Shown in pieces: positions 17,531 through 26,700 of a DNA stretch of 64,000 bases. The DNA lies in NCBI RefSeq assembly GCF_000819765.1, contig NZ_CDBT01000008.1, positions 1 to 64,000 of the forward strand, given 5' to 3'. Positions within the stretch are counted from its first letter, which is position 1; the number at the start of each line of letters is the position of its first letter. Source of the stretch: Aeromonas bivalvium (GTDB lineage Bacteria > Pseudomonadota > Gammaproteobacteria > Enterobacterales > Aeromonadaceae). The notes under the pieces are model-generated. The model saw only the letters and a list, made by a program, of their open reading frames with translations, had not been told where the DNA came from and did not search any database. Position numbers and translations under genes: made by a program.

Positions 17531-18279
17531 TACTCGGGTATCCGATTAGCAATGAGTTCGGCAATACGGAGATTGATATTCTTGAATCTGGCTGGCAGTA
17601 GAGCCGGATCGAAGCCGGCAAACAGTGTTGCCCCCGGCATGGGTTCTATATGATATTGATTCCACACGGCAACGGGGGACAAGTGTATGCTGCCATCGGG
17701 CTGGATGAGATAGACCTCGCCTTGATTTGCCCCAGGCAACAGACTATGGCCTTGCCAATATTCATCCAGGCCCTTTGCGAATTGATGAGGTAATGACTTT
17801 CGACTATTGATTAAACCCAGTAAATACAAGCAGGAGGGGCGCTCAGAAATAAACAGAGAATAACTTCCACTCAAGCGAGGATTGTTGACTGGTTCAATTC
17901 GGCTCAGGTCAGGATCCAATGTTATTTTAATCCTGCCGGCCACATCGAGTTGATCCAGCTCGCGTAATAGTTGCTGGGTTGTCTGAACCAGGCCGCCTTG
18001 ATGATCCCTCATCCAGAAGATCTGAAGTGACTTCAAATCGCGGAGCACCTGTTCTTTCTTTTGCTGGATTAAATAGTCTTGCGCGGGTGATGAGATGATG
18101 GCGGCAGGCCAGTAGATATGGTCAGGTAATCGGGGATCATTAAGCAGCCGTTCGAGACGCGGAGAATCGGCAAGTGAGATGGTACTCTGATTGACATTAC
18201 TGACGAAGACTTGGGTGACGCTATCAGCATGAATAAATGGTGCATAGCCTAGCAATAATGAGAGTAGTATTTTTTTCAT
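17530..18279 (-). CDS. yjbG: YjbG/GfcC-family capsule biosynthesis protein
   Basis: A 249-aa periplasmic protein with a signal peptide (MKKILLSLLLGYAPFIHAD). DHIYWPAAII and the helical LIQQKKEQVLRDLKSL region, followed by beta-rich SLBB-like parts, match the GfcC family (WbfC in Vibrio). GfcC-type proteins are periplasmic partners of polysaccharide secretion. The gene overlaps yjbF by four bases (ATGA) and yjbH by one. Confidence 0.85.
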   Translation of the reverse strand: MKKILLSLLLGYAPFIHADSVTQVFVSNVNQSTISLADSPRLERLLNDPRLPDHIYWPAAIISSPAQDYLIQQKKEQVLRDLKSLQIFWMRDHQGGLVQTTQQLLRELDQLDVAGRIKITLDPDLSRIEPVNNPRLSGSYSLFISERPSCLYLLGLINSRKSLPHQFAKGLDEYWQGHSLLPGANQGEVYLIQPDGSIHLSPVAVWNQYHIEPMPGATLFAGFDPALLPARFKNINLRIAELIANRIPE

Positions 18280-18917
18280 GATGAGTAAGGCTTGGTAAAG
18301 ACCATTTCGATGGTGCTGTTGTCAGGGCCAATTTTTTGAATTGTCTTTCGAACCTGACCAGTTATTTTGTCCAGCCAGTAATAATTGTTCCATGTTTGAT
18401 CATCTTTGAAAGATTGCACGGTTTCTTCATAGAGGTAAGTATCTATGATAGCGCCGTTAATATTCAGAGTTTCATCCGCAAGTCGCTTGAATACAGTACG
18501 AATGCTTCTCCCACTGCGGCGATCCTTAACCCATTCGGCACTATAGCTGAACTCTGTGCCGGTAGCGATGGAATCGGACAAGGGGTCTCGTGTCATGCCA
18601 GAAAAGTAGTCAAGATCATTATCCAGTTTCAGTGTCTTGGTGATGCGGCCGTGCTCGGTCACAATCATGCCCTTGTCACTGCTGACCCAGGACAATCGAT
18701 GGTCATCTGCAAAAGCGAGGACGACGAATATCCTCGGTCTGTCATCGACCGTTACAAATGCGCTTGCAAAAGGCAGCCTGTTGATCGCTTCGGGGGAGAT
18801 GGCTACTTCTTCATTCTTGGAGAGGAGAAACTTGATTTGCTGATAGCTATCAAACTTGTTGTCAGCACAGCCAGACAACAATATTGAGAGTGCTATGATA
18901 ATGCGCTTGGTTAGCAT
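18276..18917 (-). CDS. yjbF: YjbF/GfcB-family lipoprotein
   Basis: A 213-aa lipoprotein: signal MLTKRIIIALSILLSGC with lipidated Cys at residue 17, then a beta-rich domain. Family members (YjbF, GfcB, WbfD) are outer-membrane lipoproteins of exopolysaccharide or group 4 capsule operons. Its start follows the hairpin after yjbE by about 30 nt. Four-base overlap with yjbG. Confidence 0.85.
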   Translation of the reverse strand: MLTKRIIIALSILLSGCADNKFDSYQQIKFLLSKNEEVAISPEAINRLPFASAFVTVDDRPRIFVVLAFADDHRLSWVSSDKGMIVTEHGRITKTLKLDNDLDYFSGMTRDPLSDSIATGTEFSYSAEWVKDRRSGRSIRTVFKRLADETLNINGAIIDTYLYEETVQSFKDDQTWNNYYWLDKITGQVRKTIQKIGPDNSTIEMVFTKPYSS

Positions 18918-18945
18918 GCAGGCATCACTGAATATATAGGCATGA

Positions 18946-18978
18946 AAATAAAGACTGCCATCAGGCAGTCTTTATTTA
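18946..18978 (-). terminator. Intra-operon terminator after yjbE-like gene
   Basis: AAATAAAGACTGCC and GGCAGTCTTTATTT form a strong inverted repeat with T-rich flanks, 7 nt after the yjbE stop and before yjbF. It may give partial termination, making more yjbE mRNA than downstream mRNA. Confidence 0.8.
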
Positions 18979-18984
18979 ATTATA

Positions 18985-19260
18985 TCAACCGGCTGTGCTG
19001 GTGACAGTAGAGGTGGAGCTGTTGTCATCATTGTCATTGCTGGCAACGGACACGGCAACACCAATGGCAGCAGCAGCAGCCACACCAACGGCCAGGGCGC
19101 CAGCAGTCAGGCCACCGGCAGCCGCAGCACTTGCTGCACCTGCACCAGCTGCAGCGCCACTGCTACCTGCACCAGCGCCAGCAGCACCGACTTCTTCCGC
19201 AGCCATGGTCGGGCTGGACAGCGCCAGCAGTGCAGTCATAATCAAAACACTCTTCTTCAT
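18985..19260 (-). CDS. yjbE: YjbE/GfcA-like Ala/Gly-rich small exported protein
   Basis: A 91-aa protein with signal peptide MKKSVLIMTALLALSSPTMA, then a low-complexity Ala/Gly segment that could form a hydrophobic helix, and an Asn/Asp/Ser/Thr-rich tail. The composition and position before yjbF-yjbG-yjbH match YjbE/GfcA/WbfE. Family function is unknown beyond its association with polysaccharide export. A strong hairpin separates it from yjbF. Confidence 0.8.
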   Translation of the reverse strand: MKKSVLIMTALLALSSPTMAAEEVGAAGAGAGSSGAAAGAGAASAAAAGGLTAGALAVGVAAAAAIGVAVSVASNDNDDNSSTSTVTSTAG

Positions 19261-19346
19261 ATATTTCCCTTATAAAATAAGAATAGTCGACGATCGTTCT
19301 ACTCTATTTTGATGGCAAGCCATCGCTTTTGACCGATTTGCACCCA

Positions 19347-20306
19347 TTACTTTTTGTCATGACGCAGTGCAAACCGAACCAAAACTATCATCACCCCCAA
19401 CATACCGCCCAACAAGGCGCCGACTACAACAATTAGTGCCCGTTTGGGTTTTATTTTTTCTTCGGCTATGACGGCGGGGTCAAGAACTTTAAAAACATAT
19501 TCCTGATTGACCTCGGCGAGCATCAGGGTCTTGGTCTGTTCCTCTATCAGTTGATAGAAAACTTTCTGCATATCAGCGACCGAAGTTTTTGATAACTGCT
19601 CGGTCAAATAAGAAATATTTCGCTGAGCCTCATCCTGATCGCGGCGTTTCATGGTGGCATTGAGGTCATCTATCAACCAGTCCACCCATTGCTTGGCAAT
19701 CTGGGGAGAATAAAAATCGATGGAGATGGTCAACAGACCCGTCTTGGGATCACTGTTGAGCATGACCAGACTCTTGAAAGCTTTTATCAGCTCCCAATCA
19801 CTTGGTTCTAATGATTTTCCGGGGGGGGCATCACGTACCCATTTCTGATTGGTCATATCATAAATGAGGGGGTCAATGATGAGTTCTCCCGTGTCTTTAT
19901 CCAATCCCTTGGCCGCCATCAATGGCACGGCCAATTGGTGGCGATGGATGAAGTCGGTAAGAAAAAGACGCGACTTGCCAACCTCTATGGCGATAGATGC
20001 CTTATCTCCACCTTTATTGCCAAGATCAACCCCTGCCAGGCTGGCCAGGCCGCCAAAGCGGGAAGCCAGCGCAGAGAGCCCTCCTCCCTGTTGTTCGAGG
20101 GAAGGGGTCAGCAAGGCCTCGGCGCGATAAATATTAGGGCTCAACAGTGCAAATGCAACGGCCATGCAGGTGGCAATAAAAGTGGTGGATATAATCCACC
20201 ACTTTCCTCGCCATAATGAAACTATCAATTCCCTGAGATCAATTTCATCACTCACGGGAGACAGGTCTCTCGGTAAAGGGATGACATTTACTTTCTGTGC
20301 TTCCAT
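19347..20306 (-). CDS. wzz: Wzz/PCP-family polysaccharide chain-length regulator
   Basis: A 319-aa inner-membrane protein with two transmembrane helices: WWIISTTFIATCMAVAFALL near residue 40 and the C-terminal one in RALIVVVGALLGGMLGVMIVLV, preceded by the Pro/Lys segment typical of PCP proteins. The large periplasmic helical domain between them sets O-antigen or capsule chain length in this family. There is no kinase domain. An in-frame TTG at 20315 is closer to the AAAGG ribosome site, so the start could be three codons earlier. It follows the SLBB export gene, as otnB follows otnA in Vibrio. Confidence 0.88.
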   Translation of the reverse strand: MEAQKVNVIPLPRDLSPVSDEIDLRELIVSLWRGKWWIISTTFIATCMAVAFALLSPNIYRAEALLTPSLEQQGGGLSALASRFGGLASLAGVDLGNKGGDKASIAIEVGKSRLFLTDFIHRHQLAVPLMAAKGLDKDTGELIIDPLIYDMTNQKWVRDAPPGKSLEPSDWELIKAFKSLVMLNSDPKTGLLTISIDFYSPQIAKQWVDWLIDDLNATMKRRDQDEAQRNISYLTEQLSKTSVADMQKVFYQLIEEQTKTLMLAEVNQEYVFKVLDPAVIAEEKIKPKRALIVVVGALLGGMLGVMIVLVRFALRHDKK

Positions 20307-20354
20307 GATGATCAAATTACCTTTCTGGAATCTTGAGCTGTATGATAGTATTGA

Positions 20355-22973
20355 TTAATTTATGGCTGACCATGCCACACCCAATTGATACATTATCTGC
20401 GTTGCTGAGGTCATGATGCTCAGGTTATCCAGATAATCAGAATCGACAGGTACTATGATGGTATCGCCTGGTTCCAGATTTTTCCTGCCACCAAACCAGC
20501 TGTCATAGGGCAGGGCAACACTGCCATTGGCTTTGATGACATAGACACGGTCCGTGTCCGCCTGTTTCTTTGTCCCACCGGCCAGATTGATATATTCATT
20601 GATACTGATGTCATCGTTGTATATGTGAGCGGAGGGGAACTGCACCATGCCGGCAATGGATACGACATTCTGCAATGTAGGCACATATAACTTGTCACCA
20701 TCCTCGAGCAATACATCGGACTGCTTTTCTCCAGAAAGCAGGGCAGGCATATCGATTGTCATGCGGCCAACGGCCTTGGTGTTTTCCAATTGATTTACCA
20801 CCGTCATGGCTTCGGCAGGAGAGCTGCTGTAATTTGCAATGGTACTCTGCCTGCGCAATGTCATGGTCGCTATCTCCTGGCGCAGCTCATCTCGCAGCAT
20901 CATCAGTCGCTCTTCTTCCTGCTGGCGTAGCGCCTTGCGCGCAAATACAGCCCCGTTGGGATTCGCATAGGCAGTAATGCCACCCACGCGTTCAATCAGG
21001 TCGTGCAGGCTCTCTCCGCGCCGGACGGTATAAGTGCCTGGGTATTTGACTTCACCAAACACCTGAACCGTTGCTTCTTCTCGCCATTGTGGATGGGGTA
21101 ATACGTTGATGTTGTCTTTAGACTGTAACAGGGGGGCATTGGCTGCATCATTGGCAATGTCCAGTGAGAACCGCTCATTGTTAACCAATATGCTGTCACC
21201 GCGCTCATTCACTCGAGAAAGCTCAACGATATTCGCCTGCTCATTGAATCCACCTGCTGCCAATATTGCATCGGACATGTTGCTGTTTTCAGCCAAGGGG
21301 TAAAGTCCCGGGTATTTTACTTCTCCCCTGACTTCCATGATCTTGACTGGTTTCCCTTGGGTCGATTGTGCCTTCAACCTCTCGATGACGGGGGCCAGCA
21401 AGGCTTGTCTGGAATCAGCGACTAACGCATCCGTGACCGTCTTTTCGGAAAGAGACGACAGCTTGACTTGATTGTCTGTGTTTAACTCTTCCCCGGTCAC
21501 ATTCGCGCCGGTCGCATCATCGGTGCGCTCCATCAACGCATGATTGAGCTCTTGGGATTTTGTTCTGATGTCTTTGACGTGGGCGCGTTTTTCTGCAATT
21601 TCTCTCAGCCTATCCGTTGCATCATTGCGGAATATCAGGACCTGATCCCTTGCCTGAAGCAGGATATCATCCATGCTGCCTGGCTGTTGCAGCGCCTTGC
21701 CTAAATTGAACTGGATCACTTTGATATTGCGCTGAGAATCGATTTCTCGGACGACCAGAGCGTAACTTAAATCGGTAGCTGAGGTGAGATCTCTTTGGGT
21801 GCTTTTCAGTATGCTGCTGATGCGAGTTCCCGGAGTAAAGCTGTATACGCCGTCACGTACAACTGCACCTTTCACGACAATAGCTTGACTATATTCGGTG
21901 CTGCTTGGCTTGACCGATATCTTGTCGCCATCGCGTACGCTGAAGAGGCGGTCTCGAGCGTTTGCCAGTGTCAGATTGAATACTCTGAGACCGGTGTCCG
22001 TGTGGCGTTCAATGGAGACTTCCTGCAACGCTGCGGCCTTTACCCCTCCTGCCAGCGAGAGCACGTCTGCCAGGGGGGCGGTATTTCTCAACTCGTAGAT
22101 GGCTGGGCGCTTGACCAGGCCACTGATGGATACTTCGCTGCCTTTGGCGGGGACAAATACGGTATCTCCTGCCTGCAAGCGAATATCCTGGCTGGTATCC
22201 CCCCACACTAGCATCTTGTACAGATCCACATCGATGACTTTCTGCCCTGCCCGTTTGACCTGGATCTTGCGCAGTGATCCCACAGTATCGATACCGCCTG
22301 CGGCCTGCAACACCTGAGTCACGGTAGCCATGCCGCTGACATTATATGCACCGGGACGATAGGCATCCCCCATGACAAACACCTGCATGGCGCGCATTGA
22401 GCCAAAACTGATGAAGGAGTTCACACCTATCATCTGCTCCTTGATCCGGGTATCAAGGTCGCTTCTGAATTGCTGGAAGGTCAATCCACTGGCAGAGATA
22501 GGACCGAGACTGGGGAAATCGATGAAGCCTTCGCGACCGACGCTCAGGTTATAGACGGCATTTTCCTTGCCATAGAGCTGCACATGAATTTCGTCGCCAG
22601 GGCCAATGACATAGTCATCCGATACCGGCATGTCGGTGATGGGCGCATCTAAAATTGGTTCACCGGCAAAGACGTTATATCCAAAAGGCTGCAACTCTCC
22701 GGGCTGCGACACGCCGGCAATAAGAGGGCGCTGGGATGACTGGGAGTAATCCAGTTCTCGTGGTGCAGAGACGGGGGTGGATTTTGTCACAGGGGTGACA
22801 GCACTGCTTGTCTGCAACTGTTCGGTCGATATTCCGTATTGCTTTGCCAGAGATTGCTGTTCGGCGGGGGACAAACGCTTGAACTGTTCCATCATCTGTG
22901 GGGTGATTTGCGGGGCGGCGAAGGCATTCATACTCACCGCAGCGATAATCCATGGCGCTATAATAAATTTCAT
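20355..22973 (-). CDS. SLBB-domain polysaccharide export protein (OtnA/Wza-like)
   Basis: An 872-aa exported protein, much longer than Wza (about 380 aa), similar in plan to Vibrio OtnA/WbfF. Signal peptide (about 1-20), a Q/K-rich helical segment, then a Poly_export domain starting GPGDEIHVQLYGKENAVYNL near residue 125, followed by several SLBB domains with recurring AAGG/LAGGV motifs to the C terminus. It presumably forms the periplasm-spanning/outer-membrane conduit for a capsule or O-antigen-capsule polymer. No lipobox is seen. First gene of the operon wzz-yjbEFGH. Confidence 0.88.
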   Translation of the reverse strand: MKFIIAPWIIAAVSMNAFAAPQITPQMMEQFKRLSPAEQQSLAKQYGISTEQLQTSSAVTPVTKSTPVSAPRELDYSQSSQRPLIAGVSQPGELQPFGYNVFAGEPILDAPITDMPVSDDYVIGPGDEIHVQLYGKENAVYNLSVGREGFIDFPSLGPISASGLTFQQFRSDLDTRIKEQMIGVNSFISFGSMRAMQVFVMGDAYRPGAYNVSGMATVTQVLQAAGGIDTVGSLRKIQVKRAGQKVIDVDLYKMLVWGDTSQDIRLQAGDTVFVPAKGSEVSISGLVKRPAIYELRNTAPLADVLSLAGGVKAAALQEVSIERHTDTGLRVFNLTLANARDRLFSVRDGDKISVKPSSTEYSQAIVVKGAVVRDGVYSFTPGTRISSILKSTQRDLTSATDLSYALVVREIDSQRNIKVIQFNLGKALQQPGSMDDILLQARDQVLIFRNDATDRLREIAEKRAHVKDIRTKSQELNHALMERTDDATGANVTGEELNTDNQVKLSSLSEKTVTDALVADSRQALLAPVIERLKAQSTQGKPVKIMEVRGEVKYPGLYPLAENSNMSDAILAAGGFNEQANIVELSRVNERGDSILVNNERFSLDIANDAANAPLLQSKDNINVLPHPQWREEATVQVFGEVKYPGTYTVRRGESLHDLIERVGGITAYANPNGAVFARKALRQQEEERLMMLRDELRQEIATMTLRRQSTIANYSSSPAEAMTVVNQLENTKAVGRMTIDMPALLSGEKQSDVLLEDGDKLYVPTLQNVVSIAGMVQFPSAHIYNDDISINEYINLAGGTKKQADTDRVYVIKANGSVALPYDSWFGGRKNLEPGDTIIVPVDSDYLDNLSIMTSATQIMYQLGVAWSAIN

Positions 22974-23323
22974 TTAAAGTAAAGCCTTGCTGTGTGTTTA
23001 TTCTCATCGTCAGAAATAAATATTGTCATAAAATGACGTTATTTCATTGATAGAGTATTGAAAGAAATTATCATTCTTTGCTTGCTGCCAAGGAGGTATT
23101 ATTACCTCGATATATTATCGACACATTATGACTGTGTTTAATGAAGTACTGCGAACACAAGGGCGAGCGGTCCACAAGTTTGCAGAAACTGCATTGAAGG
23201 AGGCTGGGGGGCAGGCATCGTGCTTACTAAAAGGTACAACAGCAGCCTGCATTTTTACTTCAAATTATTATCTGATTGCTCAATGAGCATGCCTGACGCA
23301 TGAGATAGACAGAAAAGACCATA

Positions 23324-23331
23324 GCTACCGC
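23324..23331 (-). promoter_or_regulatory. ops-like RfaH recruitment element (candidate)
   Basis: The minus strand reads GCGGTAGC within ATGCGGTAGCTATGG, matching the core of the ops element (GGCGGTAGNNTG) that recruits the antiterminator RfaH to long surface-polysaccharide operons. It lies on the correct strand, 350 nt before the first gene. The rest of a JUMPstart sequence is not evident. Confidence 0.35.
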
Positions 23332-23726
23332 ATCCGAATGACATATCGGCATGTGTTTGTGAGTTTTTTGTTAACTCGCCAGCTTCATTGACAGCTTGTG
23401 TCGCAGGCGCCAGGCAAGGGAGAGATTTTATTGATGAATCTAGCAGTATGATTGCCAAATGAATTCAGCGGTGGAATTTATCAAAAGTGTATTTTTCTGC
23501 AACATAAATAGGAAAATTCTCACTGTTTTGTTCATTTAGTTTGCTGTCACGCACAAGGCGAGCTCATTATTTGAACAGGTCATGCTGAGTTGTAATTGGA
23601 TTGTTAAGTATATATTGACGGAGATGGCATGTCGCGTGAGCTTTACATTGATGTGATTTTATGAGCTTAAGGTCTCTTGATGTCCGTGCATCGTCGCCAT
23701 CCATCTCCATACACACCGACGAACTG

Positions 23727-23754
23727 AACAGGGCTGCCCGGGGGCAGCCCTGTT
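23727..23754. terminator. Hairpin after the ABC transporter gene
   Basis: AACAGGGCTGCC and GGCAGCCCTGTT form a perfect 12-bp stem with a 4-nt loop, 11 nt past the stop codon. No T-run follows on the minus strand, so it may act as an mRNA 3' stabiliser as much as a terminator. Confidence 0.5.
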
Positions 23755-23764
23755 GCGTAAGGTA

Positions 23765-26700
23765 TCAGGCTATCTGGTCTATCTGCCGATTGACCTGGCC
23801 GGCAAACAGCTGATGGAAGCGGGAGGCGGGGTTGGCCAGCAGGCTGACCGGCGAGCCTTGCTCCACCACGGTGCCCGCCTCCATCACCACCACCTTGTCC
23901 ACCGACAGCAGGGGCTCCAGATGGTGGGCTATCACCAGATAACTGGCCTCTGGCCGGTAGCGATAGAGCAGCTCGGCCATCTCGCGCATGCCGCCGTGGC
24001 TGAGATCCGAGGTCGCCTCGTCCAGCACGATCAAGGGGCGGTGGGAGAGGAGGATGCGGGCGATCACCAGCAGCTGGGTCTCGCCGGCGGAGAGCTGCAG
24101 CCTGTCGAGATCCTCATCCAGCCGGCCGGCGCAGCGCTCGCCCAGGCCAACCCGCCTCAATGCTTCCATCAGGCGTTCATCCTGGCGAGCCCAGTCGGGT
24201 GGGAGATCTTCGTCTGAGCCCGGCCGCGGCGCCAGCGGTGCCTGGGCTGATTTCGCGGGCTCCGCCAGGGGGACCAGGTTGGCCCTCAGGGTGCCGAAGA
24301 AGGTGAGAGGGGTCTGGGAGACGGTATCATACAGGGCCCTTACCGCCTCTGGCGCCAGGGTCGAGAGGGGCTGATCGCCGTAATAGATCTCCCCCTGGGT
24401 GGCGGGATACATGGCCTGCAAGGCGCCGAGCAGCGAGCTCTTGCCCGCCCCGGTGCGCCCGCACACCCCCACCTTCTCCCCCGGAGCCAGCTCGAAATTC
24501 ACGCCGTGCAGGGCCCACTGGCTCGCCTCGGGGTAGCGCAGACCAAGGTCGGCGAAACGCACGGCGGGATGGACCCTCTGCAGCGACGCGCCTTGCTGGC
24601 GCTCGCTCGCTATCTCGCTGTATTCCCGCACCCGTTCGACTGCATTCATCATCTGCTCCACCTCGGCGAAGTTGCGGATCAGGGCATTGAGCATGGCCGA
24701 GGTGGTGAAGGCATAGGTGATGGCCACGGCGCCGAACAGAGTGCTGTCGCTCAGGGCGACCATGATGGCCACTGCCCCCACCAGGGCGGCGGAGAGCAGG
24801 GTCTGGTGCATGCCGAGCCAGCGATTGATGGAGGTGGTGGTGTACCAGCTGCGCAGGTTGTTGTCATAGTGCACCAGCACCTGATCCAGGGCGTATCGCT
24901 CGGCGCCGGCCAGACGCAGGGCGGGGGCGCCGCGTATGGTCTCGCCTATGCTGATGTAGAGCGGCGAGCGCAGCACCGAGGCCTGGCGTCTGAGCTTGAG
25001 CTGCACCGCCCGGTAGCGCCGCTGCAGCACATAGAGGGCCCAGCCCACCAGGGGGGCGACCAACAACAACAGCGGCAGGTTGATGCCGATCACCAGCACC
25101 TGCAACAGCACCGAGATCAGCATGCCCACTAGGCCCACCAACATGGGTAACAGCGTCTCCTGGGTCTCTGCCAGATCCCGATCGAAGCGGTTGAGGATGC
25201 GCCCCTGGGGCACCTTGTCGAAGAAGGCCATGGGGGCGCGGCTGATGCGGTCAAGCATGCCGTCGAACAGACTCCAGGCGAGCCTGAGTCCCAGCTTGTA
25301 GTTCAGCACCCGCACCAGGGTGATGCAGAGCAGGGATCCCAGACCCAGGGCCGCATAGATGCCGATCAGGGGGCCAAGCGCCGTGTCTTCTGCCCGTCCG
25401 CCGAGCCAGAGATCCGAGGCGATGCGCAGCCCCTCCTGCCCCAGGGTCAGCATCAGGATCAGGAGAATGAGGCCGGGGGCGCTGAGCCGCCGCCAGAGAA
25501 AGCCGAACAGCCCCCAGTCCACCTTGCCTTCCACCATCTTTTCCTCGTGGAACCGCTCCTGCTCCCGGGGAGGGAGCAGGGGGGCATAGGACGGGCTCCT
25601 CGGCAGATCCACCAGCTGGCGGGGGGCCAGCTCGATAAGGCTGCCCCCCTCGATGGCAAACACCCGATCGCAGCGGGCCAGCACTTCGGGATCATGGCTC
25701 ACCAGCAGGCGGGTCGGGCCGGGGCGAAAGGTCAGCCCCAGGCGCAGCACCTGGGCCGCGACCAGGGGATCCAGGGCCGAGAGAGGATTGTCCAGCAGCA
25801 GGATATCGGCCCGGGTATAGAGGGCCCGGGCCAGGGCCACCCGCTGTTGCTGGCCGCCGGAGAGCCGGGTGCCCAGCTCGCCTACCAGGGTCTGATCCCC
25901 ATGGGCGAGCAGGGCCAGATCCCCGTTGAGGGTGCAGGCCTCCAGCACCCAGCGGTAGTGGGCCTCGTCCCAGGGCTGGCCGAACAGTATGTTGTTGCGG
26001 ATGCTGTCGTTCATCAGCCAGGGCTTGTGGCCCAGGTGGGCAACCCGGCCGTGGCGGCGGATCTCCCCTTCGAACTCGTCATCGAAGCCGGCGATCAGGT
26101 GCAGCAGGCAGCTCTTGCCGGCCCCGGTTGCCCCCGTGATGCCGATCAGTTCTCCCGGCGCTATGGTCAGCTTGACCCCGGCCAGCACGGCTTGTTGCCG
26201 ATGGCGGGCGCTCACCGCCTCCAGCACGACTGCCCCTCTGGCCAGGTGTTCGTCATCGAGCCTGCGGTGCTGCTCCGGGCTGTTGAGCAGTTCGCACAAG
26301 CGGTTGAAGCCGGTATTGAAGTTGATCAGGGTGCGGATGAGATAAGGCAGGCGCTGCATGGGGATGCGCAGCACGGCGAACAGGGCGATGGTGGTGAACA
26401 CCTGGGGCAGGGTCAGGCGCTGGCCCGATACCAGGTAGGTGATGAAGGTGGCCAGGGTAACCAGCAGGGGGGTGCTCAGCATGAGGGCATCATTGATGGC
26501 ATCCAGCCTGAGCACCCGGCCGAGCACGGTCAGCTCCCGCTGGCGTTTGTGCCGGGCCGCCCGGGTGAAGAAGGGGCCGAGCCCGTTTTGGCGCACCAAC
26601 CGCAGCTTCTTGATGTATTCGGCCAGGATGCCGTTGCGCTCGTCCTGACTGTGCTTGAGGCGCTGCTCCTGCTGGTTCATGCGCCGGATCAGCCGGGTCG

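Larger units (their letters stand above)
22974..23764. other. 790-nt AT-rich intergenic leader of the polysaccharide operon
   Basis: No convincing gene lies here. It is clearly more AT-rich than the flanking genes and contains an ops-like octamer on the minus strand (23324-23331), a 12-bp hairpin next to the ABC transporter stop and many A/T tracts. A 67-codon TTG-initiated minus-strand frame (23255-23458) has no good ribosome site. The region probably holds the operon promoter and a long untranslated leader. Confidence 0.5.

Noticed and set aside
23255..23458. 67-codon minus-strand frame in the polysaccharide leader
   Set aside because: TTG start, no ribosome site, no recognisable domain, and it spans the ops-like element.
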